64,000 bases of DNA from Flavobacterium chungbukense (lineage in GTDB: Bacteria > Bacteroidota > Bacteroidia > Flavobacteriales > Flavobacteriaceae). The stretch spans positions 434,001-498,000 of the forward strand of contig NZ_JAJGZV010000001.1 of NCBI RefSeq assembly GCF_020805785.1. Reading direction: 5' to 3'. The position numbers and the translations under genes are program-made. Of this stretch, positions 9,604 to 17,579 are shown piece by piece. The notes beneath the pieces are model-generated. The model saw nothing but the letters and a program-made list of their open reading frames with translations. It was not told where the DNA came from and did no database searches. Numbering within the stretch: the stretch's first letter is position 1; the number at the start of each line of letters is the position of its first letter.

Positions 9604-9772
9604 TTTTATATTTTGAAATTAGTTATTCAACAGCCATGCTTGCCGCTAGGTTTTATAAACCAACAGTACATTTTCTGTTAAAGCAAATTGTATAGAATTA
9701 GGGAAAAGATGGTATTTCAAATATACGATAAAAAATAATAAAATACTAGATGTCAGTAATTTGAAATTGTTT

Positions 9773-9982
9773 TTAAGGAAGTACTTCACATGAATAACCA
9801 TGGAAATTTAAAACGTCAATAATTTTTGTATTCGAAATTGAGGGTGAATGAATACGAAGAATTTTATCACAATCTTCTAAATCGAAGCTGATCGAACTGT
9901 TAGGGAAATGCTCAAGAAGTTTTTCAATGATTATTTTACATTGTGATTCTTCTTGAACATTGGTTTTAAAAACTTCAATCAT
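9773..9982 (-). CDS. Small protein with HMA-like fold lacking metal cysteines
   Basis: This 69-residue protein has the beta-alpha-beta-beta-alpha-beta pattern of heavy-metal-associated (ferredoxin-like) domains: it begins MIEVFKTNV and ends FHGYSCEVLP. The CxxC metal site is absent. A role in protein-protein contact or as a divergent chaperone is possible, but no function can be assigned. It starts 13 bases after the DoxX-family gene, so the two are probably cotranscribed. Confidence 0.7.
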   Translation of the reverse strand: MIEVFKTNVQEESQCKIIIEKLLEHFPNSSISFDLEDCDKILRIHSPSISNTKIIDVLNFHGYSCEVLP

Positions 9983-9995
9983 AAAGTTTTGATAT

Positions 9996-10376
9996 TTAAA
10001 GCGCTATATTTTTATAACGCTGTATTTTATGATATGTCATATAAGAAGCGATTAGGATAGCCAAAACAATCAAAGGGAAAAAAGATTGAAAATTGATTCC
10101 GTCTACAGCAAAATGGCTTATGGATGCAAAAATAAAATCGAATGCAAATCCTGCATAAGCCCATTCTTTAATACGTCCAGAAACTTGTGGAATAATCAAA
10201 GCTAAAACTCCCAAAATTTTAAAGACGACCAAAGCGTTTCCGAAATAATCTGGATAACCAAGATGTCTGATTCCTTCTTTGGCCATTTCCGATTGTGAAA
10301 ATATAGCAGGCATTACACCTTCAAATAAAAAAATAAAAATTGTAGTGGTCCAAAAAATAATTTTTGCTGTTTTCAT
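9996..10376 (-). CDS. DoxX-family membrane protein
   Basis: This 126-residue protein has four membrane helices and the DoxX-like pattern, including HLGYPDYFGNALVVFKILGVLALI (38-61) and a conserved acidic position in WAYAGFAFDFIFAS (92-105). DoxX-like proteins are small quinone- or redox-linked membrane proteins whose individual roles are mostly unknown. It is the first gene of a two-gene unit with the HMA-like protein and has a promoter candidate 38 bases upstream. Confidence 0.85.
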   Translation of the reverse strand: MKTAKIIFWTTTIFIFLFEGVMPAIFSQSEMAKEGIRHLGYPDYFGNALVVFKILGVLALIIPQVSGRIKEWAYAGFAFDFIFASISHFAVDGINFQSFFPLIVLAILIASYMTYHKIQRYKNIAL

Positions 10377-10413
10377 TGGGTATTTGTTTAAAAGGTTATT
10401 AGTTAATGTATTA

Positions 10414-10421
10414 CAAATCTA
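10414..10421 (-). promoter_or_regulatory. Bacteroidota -7 promoter element for the DoxX gene
   Basis: TAGATTTG on the minus strand matches TAnnTTTG exactly, 38 bases before the ATG at 10376. No clear -33 TTG was found. Confidence 0.5.
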
Positions 10422-10481
10422 ATAATGTTTTCCTTTTAATGAAATATACTTTTAAGACTATTTTAGGGGCATTTTGGACAA

Positions 10482-10642
10482 GTTGGTTGTTGGTTGTTGG
10501 TTGTTAGTTGTTGGTTGTTAGTTGTTAGTTGTTGGTTGTTAGTTGTTAGTTGTTAGTTGTTAGTTGTTAGTTGTTAGTTGTTAGTTGTTAGTTGTTAGTT
10601 GTTAGTTGTTGGTTGTTAGTTGTTAGTTGTTAGTTGTTAGTG
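10482..10642. repeat. Heptanucleotide tandem repeat, about 23 copies
   Basis: About 161 bases are built of a 7-base unit GTTGTTA, with interspersed GTTGTTG variants mainly at the left end. The array lies between the DoxX promoter region and the GNAT gene terminator, outside any gene. No complex repeat or spacer structure is present, so it is a mini/microsatellite and not a CRISPR. Confidence 0.95.
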
Positions 10643-10709
10643 TTGAACTTATCTTACTATTTGGCATCATGACGAAGGAAAGATCACACTAGTAACTCTA
10701 CAAAGTTTT

Positions 10710-10798
10710 GTCTTCCTGAGCGAAGTTGAAGGATCACACAGATAATCTACAAAGATTGGTGATTTTGATTGCGGGGCTTCGACTTCGCTCAGCCTGAC
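10710..10798. repeat. Palindromic intergenic repeat, family A copy 1
   Basis: The left arm (10710-10734, core CCTGAGCGAAGTTGAAGGA) and right arm (10776-10798, core CTTCGACTTCGCTCAG) are reverse complements around a spacer of about 40 bases. Related copies occur near 37163, 37293 and 38519. Confidence 0.85.
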
Positions 10799-10815
10799 AA
10801 AAAAATCCAATAAAA

Positions 10816-10853
10816 AAACCTTTGTCCAAAGTTTTAAACTTTGACAAAGGTTT
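10816..10853 (-). terminator. Intrinsic terminator after GNAT gene
   Basis: A long stem, AAACCTTTGTCAAAGT-like and almost perfect, lies 35 bases past the stop of the minus-strand GNAT gene. An A-rich run at 10801-10817 serves as the U-tract on the minus strand. Confidence 0.75.
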
Positions 10854-10887
10854 ATCGTGATAGTTTTGAATTTTAAAAATTTGGAAT

Positions 10888-11619
10888 TTATGTTAACTGA
10901 TAATTTGTAATCAAAAATAAATCTTCAAAACCCAATCTCGTATAAATGCCTTTTCCCAAAGCAGAAGCTTGCAATTGTGCATATTCGCAATCAGCATCAA
11001 TGGCTTCATTGATGGCAAATTTCATGATTTCTTCTGCAAAACCCTTTTTGCGCATTTCAGGAATCACGCCGACACCGTGAATTCCCATTGTTTTTCCGGT
11101 TTGAAAAAGTGTAAGCGTTCCAATTGGTTTTTCCTCAAAATGAACTAAATAGAATTTTACATTCTCATAATTATGAACCAATGTTTCTTTACTGATTACA
11201 TAACTGAAAGACAACGGATAAATATCAGACCAAGTTTTGGCATCTTCTTCATTTAAAACTCTTTTGAAAGTAAGATTGTTTTGAAGCTCAAATTTTTTAT
11301 TTAATTTCAAAAACATAGCCATCAGCTGAATTCGGATATTAAAACCGTTTTTTTCAAAAATTTCCTTAGAATTACTTCCAAATATATCCCAATACGGAAC
11401 AACCAAACCTGGATTTTTAGCCATAGTTTCTAATATCTGCGAAAGATTTTCTTCGGTAATATCTTCACGAAACCATAGTCTATTTGGCCATCCTGAATCT
11501 TTAATTTGACTGAATTCTAAGAAATCATTTTTGTGATAAGAAAAGAGAGGAGTGGCAACCGTTTTCCAAAGAGTGGTAAGATTGTCAATATTGTCTTTGA
11601 TGAGGTCTATGTGGTGCAT
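10888..11619 (-). CDS. GNAT-family N-acetyltransferase
   Basis: This 243-residue protein has a C-terminal GNAT acetyl-CoA domain. Strand 4 and the pyrophosphate loop are visible as GVGVIPEMRKKGFAEEIMKF (about 178-197), followed by the strand-turn GIYTRLGFEDL near the end. The N-terminal half (1-110) is a divergent GNAT-like or substrate domain (FREDITEENLSQILETMAKNPG). The acceptor substrate is unknown. It has its own promoter and terminator and lies 71 bases from a Crp/Fnr regulator on the same strand, which may or may not control it. Confidence 0.87.
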   Translation of the reverse strand: MHHIDLIKDNIDNLTTLWKTVATPLFSYHKNDFLEFSQIKDSGWPNRLWFREDITEENLSQILETMAKNPGLVVPYWDIFGSNSKEIFEKNGFNIRIQLMAMFLKLNKKFELQNNLTFKRVLNEEDAKTWSDIYPLSFSYVISKETLVHNYENVKFYLVHFEEKPIGTLTLFQTGKTMGIHGVGVIPEMRKKGFAEEIMKFAINEAIDADCEYAQLQASALGKGIYTRLGFEDLFLITNYQLT

Positions 11620-11645
11620 TTTAATAACAAGTTTGAATTATAGAG

Positions 11646-11653
11646 CAAAGATA
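11646..11653 (-). promoter_or_regulatory. -7 promoter element for the GNAT gene
   Basis: TATCTTTG on the minus strand fits TAnnTTTG exactly and lies 27 bases before the ATG at 11619. Confidence 0.55.
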
Positions 11654-11690
11654 ATTCTGGTCTTCTAGAAAAACCTTTACATATGTTGAT

Positions 11691-12296
11691 TTACAAATCT
11701 TTTTCCAGACTTTTTCTGATTCGGCTTAACTGTGTTGGCGTAATTCCTAAATGCGAAGCAATATGCAATAACGGCACACGATCCGCAATACTTGGATGTT
11801 TCTGTAGAAGACCGACATATCTTTCGGTTGCATTTTGCATGACCAAAGCGACTTCTCTTTGTTCTTTATCAATAATCCAGTTTTTCTCTAAATGAGCAAT
11901 ATAAAAATTTTTAAGATCATCATTTTGGTAAATCAGCTCCATATATTTTTTATAGTTGATGTTGATTACAATGGAATCTTCCAAAGCTTCAATAGTGAAA
12001 TTGGACGGACTTTGGAGCATTAAAGAAACTTTAGAACCCGCAAAATAATTTTCAAGGAAAAGGTTTTTATTATAGAAATTCCCCCGCTGATCTGTTATAA
12101 AAGCTCTTAAAACACCTTTTGCAACAAAATGAAGATTTTTAGCGATTTCTCCGTTTTCTAATAATGTTTCTCCTTTTTTAAGTGTTTGAAATTGTGCTAT
12201 GTTTTCAATCAATTTCCAAGAATTTTCAGAAATAGAATAGTAGTTTTCAATTGTTTGTTTTAATTGATTGAGGTATTTCTGTTGGTCAGATGTCAT
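11691..12296 (-). CDS. Crp/Fnr-family transcriptional regulator
   Basis: This 201-residue protein has a cyclic-nucleotide-binding-like beta roll (about 25-120, LKKGETLLENGEIAKNLHFVAKGVLRAF). A C-terminal winged helix follows, whose recognition helix is visible in IASHLGITPTQLSRIRKSL (about 178-196). It lacks Fnr-type iron-sulfur cysteines, as is common for Bacteroidota members. Target genes and ligand are unknown. A good promoter (TTTG, 20 bases, TAATTTTA) precedes the ATG. Confidence 0.9.
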   Translation of the reverse strand: MTSDQQKYLNQLKQTIENYYSISENSWKLIENIAQFQTLKKGETLLENGEIAKNLHFVAKGVLRAFITDQRGNFYNKNLFLENYFAGSKVSLMLQSPSNFTIEALEDSIVININYKKYMELIYQNDDLKNFYIAHLEKNWIIDKEQREVALVMQNATERYVGLLQKHPSIADRVPLLHIASHLGITPTQLSRIRKSLEKDL

Positions 12297-12320
12297 TTTA
12301 TTTTTGCATTTGCGAAAGAC

Positions 12321-12352
12321 TAAAATTAGATAAGTTTTTTGTTTGATGCAAA
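12321..12352 (-). promoter_or_regulatory. Promoter of the Crp/Fnr gene
   Basis: On the minus strand TTTG (12349-12352) is followed after 20 bases by TAATTTTA (12321-12328). This is one base off TAnnTTTG, with the ATG 25 bases downstream. Confidence 0.5.
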
Positions 12353-12367
12353 CTGAATAATGGCTCT

Positions 12368-12573
12368 CGCAAAGTCGCAGAGGCGCAAAGTTATTTAAGG
12401 ATTTATTTCACGCAGATTTAAAATGATTTAAGCAGATTTGCGCAGATAATTTAATATACATTAAAAAAAATCTGCTTAAATCTGCAAAATCTGCGTGAAA
12501 AACAAATCTTTGTGACTTCGCGTTCTTTGCGTGAAACCAAAAAAAAAACTTCGCGTCCTAGCGCCTTAGCGGC
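12368..12573. repeat. Nested intergenic inverted repeat (family B containing family C)
   Basis: An outer pair rich in GCAAAG and CTTTG/CTTTGCG (about 12368-12390 and 12508-12573) encloses an inner hairpin. The inner arms are about 28 bases (12409-12439 and 12470-12497) built from CGCAGATTTAA and TTAAATCTGC blocks. The whole fills most of the 364-base gap between the Crp/Fnr gene and the outer-membrane factor gene; no ORF was found in it. Confidence 0.75.
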
Positions 12574-12583
12574 TAAAAACTAA

Positions 12584-12619
12584 AAAACGCCATGAAACCC
12601 AAAGGTCTCACAGCGTTTT
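12584..12619 (-). terminator. Terminator after the efflux outer-membrane gene
   Basis: The stem AAAACGC/GCGTTTT extends through TGAAACC/GGTCTCA with one mismatch. It lies 42 bases past the stop at 12661, with an A-run on the plus strand before it. Confidence 0.65.
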
Positions 12620-12660
12620 CATCTCAAAAAATAAATAATTAACGGGTAATGTAACAGGTA

Positions 12661-14079
12661 TTATTTCCAGCCTCCGCCCAGTGCGCGGTACAAATCTGTA
12701 TTGGCTGTAAGTTGTTGTCTTTTTAAATCTGCCAGTTCCAATTCGCTTTGCAATAAATTCGCTTGCGCAGTTAAAACTTCAAGATATTCTGCCATACCGT
12801 TTTTGAATAAAAGGTTGGCATTTTTAATGGCTTGTTGCAACGTTTTTACTTTTTCTTTTAAGAAAGTTTCCTGCTGTTGTAATTTCTCTACTTTAACCAA
12901 AGCATCCGAAACTTCGCTTACGGCAACCAAAACAGATTGTCTAAAAGCTAAAACTGCTTTTTCTCTTTCTGCGACAGCGATATTATATTGCGTTCTCACT
13001 CTTTTATTATTCAAAAGCGGTTGAGTTAAACCTCCTGCAACAGTTCCGAATAAAGAAGCCGGAATATTGAACCAATTGCTGGTTTCGAAAGAGTTTAATC
13101 CGCCTTGCGCTGTGATTCTTAATGCTGGATATAAATCTGCTTTTGTGATTCCTACGTTTGCGTTTGCAACTTTAAGAGCCAATTCGGCACTTTTTACATC
13201 TGGCCTTCTGCTTACTAATGCAGAAGGAATTCCAATTGCAGTATTGTGTTTTAATTCAATTGCACTTAAACGAATAGATCTTTCTTTAGAATTCGGAAAA
13301 GAACCCGTTAAAACACTCAAAGCATTTTCCTGAATCGCAATATTTTGTTCCAATAACGGAATCAATTGCGCTGAGTTTAATTTCTGTGCTTCCGATTGTT
13401 GAATCGCTAAAGTGGTTACTTGACCAGCATCGTATTTTAATTTGATAATATTGGTTGTACTATCATTTAAACGAAGATTTTGTCTGGCAATTTCCAATTG
13501 CGCATCAAGCATCAAAAGATTATAATATCCTCTTGAAACATTGGCTACGATATTCGTCTGCAATGCTTTTTTTACTTCTTCAGATTGAAGATATCCTGCG
13601 TAAGCTCCTTTCTTTTGGTTTCGGATCTTTCCCCAAATATCAGCCTCCCAAGAAAGTGAAGCTCCAGCAGAATAGTCGTCAATATGTTTAGCACCAATTG
13701 CTTGGTTTAAGTTTAATCCTGTAAAACTGTTGTCAGACGGATTGCTTGTACTTGCGTTCACAAATAAATTAACCTGAGGCACATTTCCCCATTTTGATTG
13801 TGTAAAACGGTATTGTGCAATTTCGATGTTTTTTTCAGCAATCTGCAAGTCGTTGTTTCTGGCAACGGCGCTGTCAATTAATTTGATAATATCTTTTTCT
13901 GTAAAGAAGTTTTTCCACTCCACATCGGCAATACTTGTTGTATCACTCGAAACCGATGCATTCCTGAAATTTTCAGGAAATGCATCTTTTGGAGTTTCAA
14001 TATCCTTAGAGACTTTACAGGATATTAAGGTCGTGATCAGAATGGCGAAGGTCACGATTTTGGTTATATAATTTTTCAT
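12661..14079 (-). CDS. Efflux outer-membrane factor lipoprotein (NodT/OprM type)
   Basis: This 472-residue TolC-like protein has a lipoprotein signal ending LISC (Cys at residue 21) and two helical repeats characteristic of OprM/NodT proteins (VSRGYYNLLMLDAQL and SDALVKVEKLQ). It forms the outer-membrane exit duct of the RND pump encoded upstream. The ATG at 14079 is chosen because it begins the signal peptide; an upstream ATG at 14139 would add 20 charged residues before it. The first 37 residues resemble the small ORF between it and the pump gene. It is the last gene of the tetR-controlled efflux locus. Confidence 0.92.
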   Translation of the reverse strand: MKNYITKIVTFAILITTLISCKVSKDIETPKDAFPENFRNASVSSDTTSIADVEWKNFFTEKDIIKLIDSAVARNNDLQIAEKNIEIAQYRFTQSKWGNVPQVNLFVNASTSNPSDNSFTGLNLNQAIGAKHIDDYSAGASLSWEADIWGKIRNQKKGAYAGYLQSEEVKKALQTNIVANVSRGYYNLLMLDAQLEIARQNLRLNDSTTNIIKLKYDAGQVTTLAIQQSEAQKLNSAQLIPLLEQNIAIQENALSVLTGSFPNSKERSIRLSAIELKHNTAIGIPSALVSRRPDVKSAELALKVANANVGITKADLYPALRITAQGGLNSFETSNWFNIPASLFGTVAGGLTQPLLNNKRVRTQYNIAVAEREKAVLAFRQSVLVAVSEVSDALVKVEKLQQQETFLKEKVKTLQQAIKNANLLFKNGMAEYLEVLTAQANLLQSELELADLKRQQLTANTDLYRALGGGWK

Positions 14080-14168
14080 TAGTCTTTTTATTAAATTTCG
14101 GTACCCTTTGGGCATATTTTTTTCAACACATAGAAACATAGTTTTTGAATATTTAAAGAAGACGGTTC

Positions 14169-14209
14169 ACTAGTTTAAATACACATAGTTGCTATGTGTG
14201 GAAACTAGT
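14169..14209 (-). other. Hairpin in the leader of the outer-membrane factor gene
   Basis: ACTAGTTT and ACACATAG (14169-14188) pair with CTATGTGT and AAACTAGT (14192-14209), leaving only a 3-base loop. A second stem AGACATA/TATGTCT lies at 14229-14248. Both sit in the 200-base gap between the small ORF and the outer-membrane factor, where they could terminate, stabilise or attenuate the operon transcript. Confidence 0.6.
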
Positions 14210-14282
14210 TTCTTCTAATCTCTTTTTTAGACATACAATTCTATGTCTACATGTGTTAAAGTATTTTTTTTAATCTAACAGA

Positions 14283-14396
14283 TTAAATTTCTGTACAAGT
14301 ATCTTTTCTGGTTTCAAGATCTTTTGAGATTCTGTACGATATATATCCGATGCCAAATATGATGGCAACAAGTATGGTTGTGATATAGTTTTCCAT
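14283..14396 (-). CDS. 37-residue single-span membrane protein downstream of RND pump
   Basis: An ATG three bases after the pump stop codon opens a 37-residue frame with one membrane helix (about 5-21) and a charged C-terminus (RISKDLETRKDT). Position and size recall AcrZ, a small helix that binds the AcrB pump, but no homology is claimed. Alternatively it is a duplicated remnant. Aligned without gaps to the first 37 residues of the outer-membrane factor it shares 17 identities, including NYIT, SKD and the ET-KD spacing. It would be cotranslated with the pump. That the frame exists is certain; that it is a functional gene is a moderate inference. Confidence 0.55.
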   Translation of the reverse strand: MENYITTILVAIIFGIGYISYRISKDLETRKDTCTEI

Positions 14397-14399
14397 TGA

Positions 14400-17300
14400 T
14401 TATTTTTCTTCTTCGTTATGAATTACGGCAACTGGTTTTCCAGAAACCTTTTCTTGTAAATGCTGGAAGATGATGAATAAAACAGGAATGATAAACAATC
14501 CTAGAATTACTCCTGAAATCATACCTCCGGCAGCACCAATACTAATAGAGTGGTTACCTTGAGCTGATGGTCCTTTGGCACTCATCATTGGCACTAAACC
14601 AACAATAAAGGCAAGAGACGTCATGATAATTGGTCGCAAACGTAATTTGGCCGCATCGATTGAAGCTTTAACTAATGCCATTCCTGATTTTCTTTTCTGA
14701 ACCGCAAATTCCACAATTAAAATGGCATTTTTGGCGAGCAATCCAATCAGCATGACAAGAGCAACTTGTACGTAAATATTGTTTTCGATTCCAGTTAAAC
14801 CAATGGCAACGAATACTCCAAAAATACCTGCAGGGATCGATAAAATAACCGCTAGAGGAAGGATATAACTCTCATACTGTGCAGCAAGTAGGAAATAAAT
14901 GAATATCAAACACAGTAAGAAAATTGTAGCCGATTGCCCTCCGGAAGAAATCTCCTCACGAGTCTGGCCCGAGAATTCAAACCCGTAACCTGCAGGTAAT
15001 TGTTGTGCTGCTACTTCTTCAATTGCTTTAATGGCATCTCCAGAACTAAATCCAGGTTTCGGAATCGCATTAATAGAAATTGAGTTAAATAAATTGTATC
15101 GTGAAGCGGTTTCTGAACCATAAATACGAGTTAGTTTTACTAAAGTATTTATTGGTACCATTTCGCCCGTTTTGTTTTTTACAAAAACTCTGTCAATTGC
15201 TGTTGGATCAGCTCTGTCTTCGATATCGGCCTGAACAACCACACGGTAGTATTTACCAAATCGGTTAAAGTCAGATGCCTGTGCGCTACCAAAGTAAGCT
15301 TGCATCGTTTGTAAAATGTCTTTCACATTAACACCCAATTGATTTGCTTTTTCGTCGTTAACTTCCAATTGCAATTGTGGATAATCTGCTTTGAAAGAGG
15401 TAAAAGCAACAGCAATTTCTGGACGTTTCATTAATTCTCCGATAAAGTTTTGAGAGATTCCGCTGAATTTATCCAGTTTTCCTCCAGTTTTATCTTGCAG
15501 AACCAAATCCAAGGCCTCAACGTTACTAAATCCAGGAACAGTTGGGAAACTGAATACGAAGAAACTTCCGCCAGAAATAGCGCCCAGTTTACCGCGAACC
15601 TGATTCATGATTTCGTCAATGTTTTTTACTTCGCCTCGTTCTTCGTTTGGTTTAAGTAATACGAATACAACCGCAGAAGATGGACTTGTAGAATTTGTCA
15701 ATAAGTTGAAACCTGAAATCGCTGTTACGAATCTTGAAGCATCTAAACCTCTTAAAGTATTTTCAGCATCGGTCATTACTTTTTGAGTTCCGTCTAATGA
15801 TGTTCCAGATGGCGTATTTACGGCAATCGCAATAAATCCTTGATCTTCTGTTGGAATAAACCCTTGAGGAGTTGTTTTCACCATTACAACAGTTGCAACA
15901 ACAACTAAAGCTAATCCGCCTAAACTCAACCATTTTCTTCTGATTAAGAATTTAAGTCCGCCTACATAACGATTTGTCAACGATTCAAAACTGCTGTTGA
16001 AAGCGGTAAAGAATTTCTCTTTAAATCCTTTTTTCTGATAAGGTTCATTGTGATCGTGTGCTGAATGATTGTCTTTTAAGAACAAAGCAGCAAGCGCTGG
16101 ACTCAATGTTAAGGCATTTACTGCCGAAATTACAATTGCAATCGCCATCGTAAAGGCAAACTGACGATAGAAAACTCCTGTTGAGCCTTCCATAAAACCA
16201 ACCGGCAGGAATACAGCAGCCATTACCAGCGTAATCGAGATAATAGCACCCGTTATTTCGTGCATTGCTTCATGGGTTGCGATTTTTGGAGACAAACGTT
16301 TGTGCTCCATTTTCGCATGCACCGCTTCGACTACCACAATGGCATCATCGACCACAATACCAATCGCCAGAATTAATGCGAAAAGTGTTAAAAGGTTGAT
16401 CGAAAATCCGAATAACTGCATGAAGAAGAACGTTCCTAAAATTGCTACAGGTACAGCAATAGCCGGGATTAATGTTGATCTAAAATCTTGCAAGAAGATA
16501 AATACCACAATAAAAACCAGTATAAAAGCTTCTAATAATGTATGCTCAACTTGTTCGATAGATTGGTCAAGAGATACTTTTGTACTATAGAAAATATTGT
16601 GTTTGATGCCTTTAGGAAAATCTTTAGAAGCCTTTTCCATCATTTTGTTAATGGCAATCTGAATATCATTTGAGTTAGATCCAGCTAACTGAATAACTCC
16701 GATTACAATTCCTTTTTTACCATTTAAACGAGTTAAACTGTTGTATGAATAAGCACCAAGTTCTACTCTCGCTACATCTTTTAAGCGAAGTACTGAACCA
16801 TCTGCATTAGAACGTATAGCAATATTTTCATAATCTTCTGGTTTGGTTAATTTCCCTTTGTATTTAATAACATATTCAAAAACCTCTTTGCTTCGCTCTC
16901 CAAATTTCCCTGGAGCTGCTTCCAAACTTTTGTCTTGGATAGCGCCCATAACTTCACTTGGCGTTACTTTATACGTTGACATTTGCGTTGGATTCAGCCA
17001 AACACGCATAGAGTAATCTTTTACACCACCAAAAATACTGGCAGAACCCACACCCGGAATACGTTTTAGTTCCGGAATAATATTAATCTGTGCATAATTG
17101 GCAACAAAAGTCTGATCGTATTTTGTTTCATCTTCGGTATACATACCAATTGCCATGATGAAACTGTTTTGTTGTTTCGCCGTAACAATACCTTGCTGTA
17201 CAACCTCGGCAGGCAATTGACTTGTTGCTTGAGCAACTCTGTTTTGAACGTTTACCGCAGCTTGATCCGCATCTGTTCCTAATTTAAAGAAAACAGTAAT

Positions 17301-17567
17301 AGCCAAAGTACCATCGTTACTGGCTGTAGAACTCATGTAAGTCATGTTCTCTACACCATTTATAGATTCTTCAATAGAAGGTGCCACAGAACGTAAAACC
17401 GTTTCTGCGTTGGCTCCCGGATATACCGCCGTTACCAAAACCGATGGAGGCGCAATATCAGGAAACTGTTGTAAAGGCAGTTTAGTTAAACCCAATACTC
17501 CCAGAATCACCAACAGAATGGAGATTACAGTTGCCAGTACAGGTCTTTGTATAAATATTTTGAACAT
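14400..17567 (-). CDS. RND multidrug efflux pump, AcrB/HAE1 type
   Basis: This 1055-residue proton-driven pump has twelve membrane helices and two large periplasmic loops, the usual length for the HAE1 family. The proton-relay pair is D407-D408 in GIVVDDAIVVVEAV, and the partner lysine lies in GLLAKNAILIVEF near residue 950. It captures hydrophobic or amphiphilic compounds from the periplasm and inner membrane. It starts 12 bases after the adaptor gene and is followed by the 37-residue ORF and outer-membrane factor. The TetR protein upstream very likely represses the set. Confidence 0.96.
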   Translation of the reverse strand: MFKIFIQRPVLATVISILLVILGVLGLTKLPLQQFPDIAPPSVLVTAVYPGANAETVLRSVAPSIEESINGVENMTYMSSTASNDGTLAITVFFKLGTDADQAAVNVQNRVAQATSQLPAEVVQQGIVTAKQQNSFIMAIGMYTEDETKYDQTFVANYAQINIIPELKRIPGVGSASIFGGVKDYSMRVWLNPTQMSTYKVTPSEVMGAIQDKSLEAAPGKFGERSKEVFEYVIKYKGKLTKPEDYENIAIRSNADGSVLRLKDVARVELGAYSYNSLTRLNGKKGIVIGVIQLAGSNSNDIQIAINKMMEKASKDFPKGIKHNIFYSTKVSLDQSIEQVEHTLLEAFILVFIVVFIFLQDFRSTLIPAIAVPVAILGTFFFMQLFGFSINLLTLFALILAIGIVVDDAIVVVEAVHAKMEHKRLSPKIATHEAMHEITGAIISITLVMAAVFLPVGFMEGSTGVFYRQFAFTMAIAIVISAVNALTLSPALAALFLKDNHSAHDHNEPYQKKGFKEKFFTAFNSSFESLTNRYVGGLKFLIRRKWLSLGGLALVVVATVVMVKTTPQGFIPTEDQGFIAIAVNTPSGTSLDGTQKVMTDAENTLRGLDASRFVTAISGFNLLTNSTSPSSAVVFVLLKPNEERGEVKNIDEIMNQVRGKLGAISGGSFFVFSFPTVPGFSNVEALDLVLQDKTGGKLDKFSGISQNFIGELMKRPEIAVAFTSFKADYPQLQLEVNDEKANQLGVNVKDILQTMQAYFGSAQASDFNRFGKYYRVVVQADIEDRADPTAIDRVFVKNKTGEMVPINTLVKLTRIYGSETASRYNLFNSISINAIPKPGFSSGDAIKAIEEVAAQQLPAGYGFEFSGQTREEISSGGQSATIFLLCLIFIYFLLAAQYESYILPLAVILSIPAGIFGVFVAIGLTGIENNIYVQVALVMLIGLLAKNAILIVEFAVQKRKSGMALVKASIDAAKLRLRPIIMTSLAFIVGLVPMMSAKGPSAQGNHSISIGAAGGMISGVILGLFIIPVLFIIFQHLQEKVSGKPVAVIHNEEEK

Positions 17568-17579
17568 TATTTCTTCTGA

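Noticed and set aside
10482..10642. Possible CRISPR-like array from regularly repeated DNA
   Set aside because: The unit is only 7 bases with no spacers, so it is a simple tandem repeat.
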